Of a stretch of DNA of 35,671 nt, positions 22,801 to 30,542 are shown piece by piece. Numbering within the stretch: position 1 is the stretch's first letter; each line of letters opens with the position of its first letter. The notes beneath the pieces were generated by a model. It saw nothing but the letters and a program-made list of their open reading frames with translations, was not told the DNA's origin and searched no databases. The stretch is taken from contig PBSO01000031.1 of assembly GCA_002726275.1 (NCBI GenBank), positions 1 to 35,671 on the forward strand, in the 5' to 3' direction. The position numbers were made by a program, and so were the translations under genes. The DNA comes from Methanobacteriota archaeon (GTDB lineage: Archaea > Thermoplasmatota > Poseidoniia > Poseidoniales > Thalassarchaeaceae).

Positions 22801-22927
22801 CAGTGGTAATGACAAGTGAAGCTAGGAACACTCCAGCGAATATCGCCAGTCCTCTCTCCCTTCCCCTCCAAGCGCTCTTGACCGCCATCTGGAAGTTGTC
22901 AGGCATGGAGAGTAAGCGTTCCTTCAT
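19853..22927 (-). CDS. FtsX/MacB-type ABC transporter permease
   Basis: Over 1000 aa; N-terminal TM then large exported domain; two FtsX-like TM blocks (LSLEQRKREISIHRVIGGTERGL and LTQRKRELAILQAIGASSNQVIRLVLFEIL). ATG at 22927 overlaps the upstream stop as ATGA. Confidence 0.9.
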   Translation of the reverse strand: MKERLLSMPDNFQMAVKSAWRGRERGLAIFAGVFLASLVITTVLAYSVGLSQAFLQYSLENDTFDAKVDFADEPGSDADGRTNDSVLWESMCDDFVVMEEFSDCGIVYGRQGVRWSGGFGDDGFVVPQPLNVISATGSTGDWANVSWDYPEAGDFGPPINDQRIVRFYGDGIWDGELGERHAKQVLYGTWPLPDDASSNRSILLPLRIASQAGVSVNDTIDSLTFTYVTDYLSFENINDGFDDCTGTARIEQSGYMFCRVNMTVENLRVAGILSEAGAGNPTLLFNPLVITDSVLSDEQKLILMENDHGYLGLAVDRNLVPTSSTNDAQNWLGEIKKEIESATYTDAQIEVEYNDLISSTIGFLEFFLALIQLFDYILMIPIVILSFSVLIYGLILSLEQRKREISIHRVIGGTERGLTSMVMSEVTVFSIVAWLSGYLIAMLAVPLVLDAVGFLEFRATEIDVNPVLSLLSTIFTVLLTVGLAYLLGYGRTKEFLNIEIDEGVRKVSAKSKPKYWLHTIIFIVGLLAFADSWIESTNPGSEGILTGFFIDGVVKLFGPFCLWIGGALVLGRIGAAGPKIFSALLSWSPAISDIKRGLRGSGSSESVSRLAVIMLLTLSIVTLAAVQGYTGTVVDERTASAQSGADIQVQFTQPVTEQEAIAIVTEAIIRADDPEVKQVKSATAVSSIFTNPKGEGAVLTTWIVFDGHEDTLHWDKQSVPGDDIDMVVSQWSGNGFTAGEAAVEILDVDSDEAYFTFEYKAYEFEGLSPDFVPIITVTVTEANLTYMGKHEWIPGLSTTETEQSLVVGEKTYRQMVGDSVADSFSSSRWFFELCDQTDDNCGDALRTLNAELTADAETSSVTDWSSTHREVERNGGLIFGTPGLLSLQFVVASLASVASAFVFLSLVLTQRKRELAILQAIGASSNQVIRLVLFEILSIIMASMAMGVALGLAVAYSFNGFFAVFGFIFQIFGGQSTTISRDLVWPWFDLGLVNLSVLIAVVLALLYTTRRALQADLAVVLKGE

Positions 22928-23634
22928 TCTCCGGCCTCCGTGTCTACGCCCCAAGCCGAACGGATGTCGGATGCTGCAGTGACTCCATCTCGTAGTAGCA
23001 GCATCCTGTCAGCCATTGAGGCTAGTGTTGGATCGTGAGTGACCATCAGGACGGACATGCCGTCATCCTCGCACAGTTGCTTGAATAGGTGGATTATATC
23101 GTGACCACTCTTCACATCGAGATTTCCTGTCGGCTCGTCAGCTAACAGCAGTGGTCGTGAGCCAGCGATTGCTCTGGCGATGGCAACCCTCTGCTGTTGA
23201 CCTCCAGATAATTGGTCGGGGATGAAATCTAAGCGATCTGACAAGCCGACTTTGTCCAAGGCTTCTCTGGCCTGTTCTTCTGCCTCGGCCGATGGTACTC
23301 CAGCCAACTCCAATGAGAAAGTCACATTGTCTAGGGCGCTTAGTCTGTCTATCAGGTGGAAGTCCTGGAAGATCCATCCGACCCCCCTCCTCCTGACGTC
23401 GACCACCCTGCTGGGGGACTTTGTCCCGTAGTTGAACTCCGAGAGAGAGATCGTGCCCGAGTCTGCCTCCAAGAGTCCCCCGATGATGTTGAGCAGCGTT
23501 GACTTTCCACACCCAGACGGCCCCATTAGAGCAACTAGCTCACCAGACTTGATCTCGAGGTCTATTCCCTTCAGTACCTCAAGCCTTCGCCGGCCAGACC
23601 CGAAGCCTTTCTTGAGGTCCTCTACAGTGAGCAC
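22924..23634 (-). CDS. ABC transporter ATP-binding protein (LolD/MacB-type)
   Basis: Walker A GPSGCGKST, signature LSGGQQQRVAIARAI, Walker B LLLADEPTGNLD; GTG start. Confidence 0.94.
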   Translation of the reverse strand: MLTVEDLKKGFGSGRRRLEVLKGIDLEIKSGELVALMGPSGCGKSTLLNIIGGLLEADSGTISLSEFNYGTKSPSRVVDVRRRGVGWIFQDFHLIDRLSALDNVTFSLELAGVPSAEAEEQAREALDKVGLSDRLDFIPDQLSGGQQQRVAIARAIAGSRPLLLADEPTGNLDVKSGHDIIHLFKQLCEDDGMSVLMVTHDPTLASMADRMLLLRDGVTAASDIRSAWGVDTEAGE

Positions 23635-23653
23635 AAGATTTCGTAAAATGGAC

Positions 23654-23664
23654 TGTATTTAATT
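23654..23664 (-). promoter_or_regulatory. candidate archaeal TATA box for the ABC-FtsX-ABC operon
   Basis: A/T-rich element, minus strand AATTAAATACA, centred about 24-25 nt upstream of the GTG start at 23634; compatible with a leaderless transcript. Confidence 0.45.
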
Positions 23665-23668
23665 CATT

Positions 23669-24763
23669 TTAACTCGCGGAGTGATGCTCGATGGCTTGGT
23701 CATAGGCCTCGGCGAGTGACTTTCCATGTGAATTGGGGCTCAATAGGGCATTTACATGACTCATCAGCTCCTCATCGGGATGTCTGGGGACTCCCCCTGC
23801 CTTCCTCCACTCGGAGTGGATTCTCACAAGCTCGTCGACCCAATCGACGATGCTTGTCGGATTGAGGAGGCAGCGGCTTGGGATGATCTCGTTGTGAGCG
23901 GTGAGGTCCGAGGCCATCACGGGGCATCCTGCTGCCATGGCCTCTGCAGGAGGGTACCCGAAGCCCTCGGACGCGCTGGGGAAGAGCAGTACCTCGGCAT
24001 GCTGGAATGCAGCGACTAGCTGCTCGTCGGACACCTTCTCCTCGCTGCCTATGTGTATGACGTTGACGTCCTTCGAAACCTCATCGGGGAGAGCGTCTAT
24101 CACTGCCCTGACGAAGTTTAGCCTCTTCCTCGGCTCGTCGCTCCCGACCGTAATGACTAGCATCTTTGATTCGTCATCCAAGTCCCCGAGAATCTCTCGT
24201 GGCTTGGGATTCTTCTCCGGGCTCCAGTAGTCGATATCCACCTGGTGCCTGACGAGAGCCGTTGGCTTCCCGGGGAAGGTGGCCATGACGTCCATCTGGG
24301 TGCTTTCCGATATGCAAATTAGCAGATCGGCCCTATTGAGTCCTGATCTGAGTCTGGAGAGGTCCCTCTTTCGGATTAGTCCCGGACTATGATCTCCCAC
24401 AGGTACGATGACGTCCCCGCCCCCGATGTTCCTCGGACGGATGTGAAACAGGTCATGCACGGTGACAGCGACAGGGATCTTGCTGCTCCGGGGGACGAGG
24501 TGCGCCTGCTCTTGGTCGGTGATGTGAAGCAGGTCGGCAGGACTTCTCTCAGCCTCGTCAGCGACCCTCTGTGGGTGTCGCCTCCACCTAGTGAGGATCC
24601 TGTCGAACGATGACGATGTCTCGTCGTGCTCGATTGTAGCTACTTTGGACCAGTTTGGGACTAATGCCTTCTGGAGGAGAGACTCGACTGAAAAATGGGC
24701 CCTGCCCAGACCCGAACTCTCTGGAAGGGCGGCCCCTCTAGCCAGCAATACTCGCCTCACCAC
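23669..24763 (-). CDS. glycosyltransferase, GT4-like
   Basis: VAVTVHDLFHIRPR ... LVITVGSDEPRKRLNFV ... HAEVLLFPSASEGFGYPPAEAMAAGCPVMASDLTAHNEI. Confidence 0.87.
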   Translation of the reverse strand: MVRRVLLARGAALPESSGLGRAHFSVESLLQKALVPNWSKVATIEHDETSSSFDRILTRWRRHPQRVADEAERSPADLLHITDQEQAHLVPRSSKIPVAVTVHDLFHIRPRNIGGGDVIVPVGDHSPGLIRKRDLSRLRSGLNRADLLICISESTQMDVMATFPGKPTALVRHQVDIDYWSPEKNPKPREILGDLDDESKMLVITVGSDEPRKRLNFVRAVIDALPDEVSKDVNVIHIGSEEKVSDEQLVAAFQHAEVLLFPSASEGFGYPPAEAMAAGCPVMASDLTAHNEIIPSRCLLNPTSIVDWVDELVRIHSEWRKAGGVPRHPDEELMSHVNALLSPNSHGKSLAEAYDQAIEHHSAS

Positions 24764-24814
24764 GCCATCAGCAAGGCGTATCGGACTTAAACGAGGGCGG
24801 GTGATGGGTCATCG

Positions 24815-26056
24815 ATGACGGGCAATCGCGGGGGACAGGGCGGTCCCCGGACAAGGCTACTGGTTGCCAAGGGTAGTTTCGTCGCCATGGGCGGAGCTGA
24901 GAGGGACCTTCTACGGAATCTACCCTCCATTGCAGAGTTGTTCGATGTAAGTGTGGCCACTCTTGCTAGCGTCAAGGAGTTGGACTCACTATGCGAAGAT
25001 CTTGGATTGGATCTGATGTGTCCCGATAGTTCTTGGTCGGCCCCCCAGGGAGCTCTCTCTTCAGTGTTGGATAGTGGCATGGATAGTGCATCACGAGCGT
25101 GGTCATCGATGGACAATCTGATTGAGGCTATTGGGGACTTTGATTGCATTCACCTAACTAGTGGCGATGGAAGCCTGGCCCTTCTAGATCACGTTCCAGA
25201 TGACGTAGCCGTGCATCTGCATCTTCTCGAGCCTCACAGGGGACTGCATGAAGACGTCCTTCACAGAGGGATTGACGGGAGGCCAAGGAGGAGTCTGGGT
25301 TTGACTAGGGCTATGCTATCCAGAGCCAGGCGTCGTGACATCTCCGCCGTCAGAGGCCTTTCGGGGAGAAAGAAATCCTCCATCAGTGGGAACTCCTCGT
25401 ACACCGCTGGGAGGATATCCGAAGTTTATGGCATCCCATCTGGGGTGCTGATGCCCAGTGTTGTTCCAGATGAGTTTCCAAGGGAGGCTGACGAAGGGGA
25501 GCCTAGGGGCGTTATGGAAATGGAGGGGGAATACGTAGTTACCGTGGGAAGGGCCAGTTGGGCCAAAGGTACATGGGAAGCGATTTCCATGCTCTCTGGA
25601 AGCGGTGTCTCTCTTGCCCAAGTCGGAGGGGGTTCCGACGATGACTTGCAGAAGCTGCGAGAACACGCAATGTCTGAGGGTGTGGGTGTATGGTTCGCAC
25701 CTAGGCTTTCCTCGCCAGAGATGTCCTCCCTCTACCGCGGAGCCCTTGCAGTGGTTAGCATGGCTCATGGAGAGCCGTTTGGCCTGACTCCGATAGAGGC
25801 ACAATCAGTTGGCACGCCAGCCCTTTTCGTTGACGAGGGGGGGTTCAGGGAGACTGTCTCTGACGGGGTCTCGGGGAGGCTTCTCCCGAGAGGCTCATTC
25901 GAACAGTGGCACCAAGCACTGGAGGATGCAAGAGAGGAAGGCAATCGGTCATTGTGGGCAACGAATGGGAGATCCTCGATTTCAGAGGCGCGCCTCGGGC
26001 CACAGGGGCACTCGGAGAGGCTGGCGGAGATTGTTGATGGGATCATTGGCGACTAA
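24815..26056 (+). CDS. glycosyltransferase, GT4-like
   Basis: GGAERDLLRNLPSIAELFDV ... YVVTVGRASWAKGTWEAISML ... SSLYRGALAVVSMAHGEPFGLTPIEAQSVGTPALFVDEGGFRETV. Confidence 0.87.
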   Translation: MTGNRGGQGGPRTRLLVAKGSFVAMGGAERDLLRNLPSIAELFDVSVATLASVKELDSLCEDLGLDLMCPDSSWSAPQGALSSVLDSGMDSASRAWSSMDNLIEAIGDFDCIHLTSGDGSLALLDHVPDDVAVHLHLLEPHRGLHEDVLHRGIDGRPRRSLGLTRAMLSRARRRDISAVRGLSGRKKSSISGNSSYTAGRISEVYGIPSGVLMPSVVPDEFPREADEGEPRGVMEMEGEYVVTVGRASWAKGTWEAISMLSGSGVSLAQVGGGSDDDLQKLREHAMSEGVGVWFAPRLSSPEMSSLYRGALAVVSMAHGEPFGLTPIEAQSVGTPALFVDEGGFRETVSDGVSGRLLPRGSFEQWHQALEDAREEGNRSLWATNGRSSISEARLGPQGHSERLAEIVDGIIGD

Positions 26057-26649
26057 TCCAGCGAAATTCTCTCGGCTCGTGGACCTAACTTGAACACTAC
26101 AAGCGATGCTGCCAGACCAATTACCAAAAGTGCTGCCGAGGCCCAAATGGGCAATACCACAGCGCTATCGGACGGGAACCAAATGGGCAGGACGTCGAAC
26201 AAAGACTCGCCCCTCACCAATTTCCCACCGATGGATGATGCCATTGTGGTCATGAGGAAGGCCATCACAGCAGTTACCGACTGCAAGAGTGATAGATTCC
26301 TGACCTCCCAGATTCCTGGGCCCATCCTGATCCTGCCCACAACGAAAGCGGCCCAGAAGCCTAGTGCTAGCCCGCTGTAGACGAACTTGTTGTACAGAAG
26401 CGCGTTTCCAACAACGCTGTCAGCAGCTAAGTTTCCACTCAAGATGGCGATTGGCATGAAGAATAGGGCCATGCTGGCACCTGCAATGGATGCCTTGTCC
26501 ATTGTTATCATCAGTGACTCCCTCCTATCTTCAGAGACCGGAATATAGCGTATCGATGCGCAGCCAACGGCACAAACGGTGGCTAACACCATGGTACCAA
26601 CTACTATCTCTGCCATGGCCACATGGAACGTTTCTGCTCCAAACATCAT
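26053..26649 (-). CDS. hypothetical multi-pass membrane protein (third gene of the anchor-V-like operon)
   Basis: 198 aa with several TM segments; start overlaps the upstream stop by ATGA-type overlap (26646..26649). Confidence 0.75.
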   Translation of the reverse strand: MMFGAETFHVAMAEIVVGTMVLATVCAVGCASIRYIPVSEDRRESLMITMDKASIAGASMALFFMPIAILSGNLAADSVVGNALLYNKFVYSGLALGFWAAFVVGRIRMGPGIWEVRNLSLLQSVTAVMAFLMTTMASSIGGKLVRGESLFDVLPIWFPSDSAVVLPIWASAALLVIGLAASLVVFKLGPRAERISLD

Positions 26650-27800
26650 GACTCGCCCCCTTGGAAATTAGGATCCGCTACCCACTCTTCCTCGACTGGG
26701 TCCCAGAGCCACCCCGGGTTCTCCTCGGAATGAACTAGCCTAGCCATGTATTCCTCGGAGGCGGTTTCGGGCTCTTCCTCCATGCCAGGTGGCGGAGGAG
26801 GAGCCTCTCCCTCTGAGTCTATGACTTCCTGGGTTTGGTCCAACTCATCCTTCCCATCCCAGGGGGACAGTCTCACTTGTAGGGACACTATGAATGAAAG
26901 GACCAGGAACGCGAAGGCGAAGGATTGGACTCTCGCATCCCAGATATCGCCCTCGAATGGGGCTGGTCCGGTGCCCATCGTCAGCCACGGGAGATCCATG
27001 GAGAATGAGCCGTTGAGGACTGTGATCTGGTATTGTATCCTAGTATCCCCCATGGTTGAAGGAAGCTGTGCCTCCCAAGTGTTGCAGACCTCCATGTCTT
27101 GGCATTGTGAGCTTACCTCCGCGTCATGGGGGGACCACTCCCCTTCGAGCATCCACTGTACGGAAACTGAAGTTGTGTTGACGGTCCCGATTTCCAGTGG
27201 GTCGTCATTCCCACTGGTCCTGTAAGCAGGTGCGGTCCAATCTGATGACAGGCCTGGCAGACCCTCTGGAACGGGCATTACGTCAATCGAATACCCACGT
27301 GAAACCCCTGTGTATGCAATGCCCTCGTAATTGGGTTCAGAGCCGTGATGCGTCTGTGCGAACAAGTTGTGGACCCCGGTTTCTTGGGGGGCGAGGAGTA
27401 CCCATGTCAGAGTTACCGAGCCAGTGGAGGGGACTACTGTCTCAACGTAGTTTGAGGAGCCTCCGTTTGGGTCCTGTATTACGTGCCAACCATGGTCCTC
27501 AGGATGGTCCGAGTTTCCGTCAATCGACCCTAGGATGAATGTTCCAAGTAGCCTGTTACTCGAGAGTGACATCCCAGCGACGTTGACGTGGACCGCCACA
27601 GCATGCCCGGCAAACACATCTCCGTCTTGGGAAATTGATATCGTGCCATCAGAAGGGAGGCTCATAGAAGGATCACCATGACAAGATCCACCGCATGTGT
27701 AGTCCCTGTCTGAGTCCCCGTTGCCTCCGGGATTGGCCATGCTGGAGCTGGAAACCATGAGAAGGGCAACTACCGAAGCCAAAACTAGTGCTCTGGACAT
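26646..27800 (-). CDS. exported, C-terminally membrane-anchored protein with CxxxCH motif (choice-of-anchor V-like)
   Basis: Signal peptide MSRALVLASVVALLMVSSSSMA; DYTCGGSCHGDPSM; beta-rich region; TM VQSFAFAFLVLSFIVSLQV; acidic/proline-rich tail. Confidence 0.78.
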   Translation of the reverse strand: MSRALVLASVVALLMVSSSSMANPGGNGDSDRDYTCGGSCHGDPSMSLPSDGTISISQDGDVFAGHAVAVHVNVAGMSLSSNRLLGTFILGSIDGNSDHPEDHGWHVIQDPNGGSSNYVETVVPSTGSVTLTWVLLAPQETGVHNLFAQTHHGSEPNYEGIAYTGVSRGYSIDVMPVPEGLPGLSSDWTAPAYRTSGNDDPLEIGTVNTTSVSVQWMLEGEWSPHDAEVSSQCQDMEVCNTWEAQLPSTMGDTRIQYQITVLNGSFSMDLPWLTMGTGPAPFEGDIWDARVQSFAFAFLVLSFIVSLQVRLSPWDGKDELDQTQEVIDSEGEAPPPPPGMEEEPETASEEYMARLVHSEENPGWLWDPVEEEWVADPNFQGGES

Positions 27801-27802
27801 TC

Positions 27803-30448
27803 TCAGAACCCCCTCCTCTTTCTTTCAACCATGGATATCCCAATGGCTGCCGCGCCCAATACGAACAAGATTGCAGATATGGCGATTGAAGCGACAGGAG
27901 TTGAGTCCTGAGACTCAGATACGGATTCCCCCGCCATACTTGCATCGACGCTGACGTGATTCAGTCCATCCATCACCCATACTACCTCATTGCCATCGAC
28001 AACAGTTGTCACGACGTAATAGAGGGTGGCGGAGACAGGTGCCTCCTCGCTCCACGTATTCAGGGATGTTGTTCCTTCTGGGCTCATCTGAATGGGAGTT
28101 AGTTCCCCCCAACCAGGCATCTCGTCCATGGAGGTCAGGCCAACGACAGTGGATATGGGGCTGGTTGATCTGTAAACCCTGAACTCCTCGGATGAGCCGC
28201 TCGACCACGATAGCGTGACGGTGCTTCCAGAGAGCGTGGCTTCTAGGGAGTCAACAGTGATGACGTCCCCATACATTATCTGATTCGATATGGTGTTGGA
28301 CATGCCCATATCATCAATTACAGTCAACGACACAGAGTGGGTGCCCGACGGAAGTAGTACATCGACCGACTTACCAGTTAGCCCAACACCGTTGATTAGC
28401 CAAATGTATGACGAGATTGTGCCATCAGGGTCGCTTGAAGAGGATGCATCGAATGTTGCCATCGCACCCGGTGTGGGCGGGGATGTTTCAGATTCCCAAG
28501 ACGCGATTGGCGGGACGTTTGCAATGAGTGTCTCTGTGAAGGAAGTGGATTCCATCCCCCATGGGTCACTCGCGGTGACCTCGACACCCCAAGTTGCCCC
28601 AGGCTCGAGTCGCGATTGGTCGACAACAGACTGTCCATCTAGGTCAGGGACGTGGAAGCCGTTCCTGAACCACATGTACGTGTAGGATACTGGTTCGCCG
28701 TCCGGATCGTAGGATATGGCTACCGCAATTATGTCCGACAATGAGTCGGGCTGTGCGGAAAGAGCGCCTATGGGCACGTTCTCAAGGGACACCTCCGGGG
28801 AGGAGGGGGCTGCGTTGTCTATTGACCTGGATGTGGTTTTCATTGACGAACCTAGGGACTCACCGTCCCCTGGCAATACCTGTACGGACCAATGTTGGTC
28901 ACGGATGGTTAGTGAGGCTGGAATGGCAGTCATGTCATCATAGTCTCGGACCCATTCCCCATCTACCCACCACCTGATCTGACTACCAGACTCCTGGTCG
29001 CCATCGATGTCTGTCTGCTCCCAGACAACTGACAGTTCTGTGGACGTGGTGAGGGGGCCTTCTGGAAGCATGGTTATCGATGTGACAACGGGTGGAGTGT
29101 TTCCAATCAATACCGAGCCGGTCTCGAACCACTCGGACCATACCAGTCCGTCGAAGACCCTGACTTTCGAGTACCATGTCTCACCTTTGGATGTGAACGA
29201 TGGGTCGACTGTCTGCTCGTCATTGAATGCGGAGACCCTGACTCCGTCCCTGTACCACCTGATTTCTACATCCTGGATAATGTCCCCGTCCGAGTCGAAC
29301 GACGAGTATGATAGTTGGAGGGCATCGGATGTCACGGCGTTTCCGGGAGGATTGACGTAGCCGTTTACGGTTGGCTGGTTGTTCGATGAACCAATGATAA
29401 TCTTCCCACTAGTTATTGTGTCACCGAAATCGGTTCCATCGTGAGGGGTGATTGCGACCTCCCACTCATCATCGGACCTAATCATGATGCTGGAGACCGA
29501 TTGCTCTCCATCCAACTCAGTTACCCTTGAGCCGTCTAGGAACCAATGAATGGTGGTCTGCTGGGAATCCTGTGGGTTGCCATCCAAGTCGTAATACTCC
29601 CAGTCCAGAGTGAGGTCGTCTGTGTCCAGGGGGGCGTTTGGAGAGACTGCGAGGTTCCTAGCAATAGGAATCGTGTTTCCTATGGTTACTGGATTCAATG
29701 AGACCGTGTCGCCCTGGTCATCCCCATCACTAGGTGTCACCTCGACCCTCCAGCTCTGGCCCCTAGCTATCCAGCTATTGGGGACGTCTGTCTGATCGTC
29801 AATCTGTGAGACTCGGAGACCGTCTCGATACCACCTGATGGTGGTGCCCTGCTCTGAGTCGCCATCCGCATCGTCGTACGTGTATGAGACGCCGAGGCCT
29901 GTAGCCTTGGTTGGATTACTGGGAATGTAGTAGACATTGGAAGCGGTCGGGGGGTTGTTGGTGGGTCCGGCCTCAGAAAGAGTCCACGTTCCGGTTCCCC
30001 AACTGTCTCCAGAATTCATACTATTTCCATTGGCATATAGGACTGCTAAGTCGAAATCGACGTCGCCTGTTCCCGAAGTGGGTGCGGTCCAGTCTGCGGA
30101 CCACGAGCGCGAGGCATCGCTGCTGTGAGTCAGCTCACCGCTCGCGAGCTGGACATCGGTACCGAGGCTTGACCAACTGCCAGCGCTCGCGGCCAGGTTG
30201 AATCCGCCATCTCCGGAGATGTGGGGGCCGCCATCCCATACCAGTGAGTATGTGGAGCCCGGAGTATAACCCCCCGCCCCCCATGGCAAGCCGCTCAGGG
30301 AGGGAGAGATCGGGGAGGTGTTCGAATGGCAAGTACAACCGGCGGTTGATTGGCCGGTTTTCCCGCCCGAATTAGCGAAAACCACTGGAGAAGTCGAGGA
30401 AAGGAGGAAAATGAGGACCAAGCCCACTGCGAAGCCTCGTCTCGTCAT
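27803..30448 (-). CDS. large surface protein: CxCH-containing choice-of-anchor V-like N-terminus, tandem Ig-like repeats, PKD-like and FN3-like domains, C-terminal TM anchor
   Basis: Signal peptide MTRRGFAVGLVLIFLLSSTSPVVFA; SGGKTGQSTAGCTCHSNT; repeated DxDGD...IRWYRDGxRV...W.V.V.P.DG units; ASWESETSPPTPGAMATFDASSSSDPDGTISSYIW (PKD-like); C-terminal ASIAISAILFVLGAAAIGISMVERKRRGF. Confidence 0.85.
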   Translation of the reverse strand: MTRRGFAVGLVLIFLLSSTSPVVFANSGGKTGQSTAGCTCHSNTSPISPSLSGLPWGAGGYTPGSTYSLVWDGGPHISGDGGFNLAASAGSWSSLGTDVQLASGELTHSSDASRSWSADWTAPTSGTGDVDFDLAVLYANGNSMNSGDSWGTGTWTLSEAGPTNNPPTASNVYYIPSNPTKATGLGVSYTYDDADGDSEQGTTIRWYRDGLRVSQIDDQTDVPNSWIARGQSWRVEVTPSDGDDQGDTVSLNPVTIGNTIPIARNLAVSPNAPLDTDDLTLDWEYYDLDGNPQDSQQTTIHWFLDGSRVTELDGEQSVSSIMIRSDDEWEVAITPHDGTDFGDTITSGKIIIGSSNNQPTVNGYVNPPGNAVTSDALQLSYSSFDSDGDIIQDVEIRWYRDGVRVSAFNDEQTVDPSFTSKGETWYSKVRVFDGLVWSEWFETGSVLIGNTPPVVTSITMLPEGPLTTSTELSVVWEQTDIDGDQESGSQIRWWVDGEWVRDYDDMTAIPASLTIRDQHWSVQVLPGDGESLGSSMKTTSRSIDNAAPSSPEVSLENVPIGALSAQPDSLSDIIAVAISYDPDGEPVSYTYMWFRNGFHVPDLDGQSVVDQSRLEPGATWGVEVTASDPWGMESTSFTETLIANVPPIASWESETSPPTPGAMATFDASSSSDPDGTISSYIWLINGVGLTGKSVDVLLPSGTHSVSLTVIDDMGMSNTISNQIMYGDVITVDSLEATLSGSTVTLSWSSGSSEEFRVYRSTSPISTVVGLTSMDEMPGWGELTPIQMSPEGTTSLNTWSEEAPVSATLYYVVTTVVDGNEVVWVMDGLNHVSVDASMAGESVSESQDSTPVASIAISAILFVLGAAAIGISMVERKRRGF
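28520..29960 (-). repeat. about five degenerate tandem Ig-like protein repeats of roughly 90-100 aa within the large surface protein
   Basis: Recurring pattern (D)(A/L/S)DGD...IRW(Y/F/W)xDG(x)RV...W(x)V(x)(V/I)(x)P(x)DG...IGN; boundaries approximate. Confidence 0.75.
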
Positions 30449-30542
30449 AACTCGCGATAAGGGAGGTGGCTGAATATGTTGCTGATGGCAACGACTTCTG
30501 TTCTTCCGCTGCATTCATGGATTGAACACTGGTGGGAGGTGC

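Noticed and set aside
28520-29960. Possible CRISPR or DNA tandem repeat
   Set aside because: Repetition is at the protein level (Ig-like domains, about 90-100 aa) and degenerate at DNA level; no short identical repeats with regular spacers.
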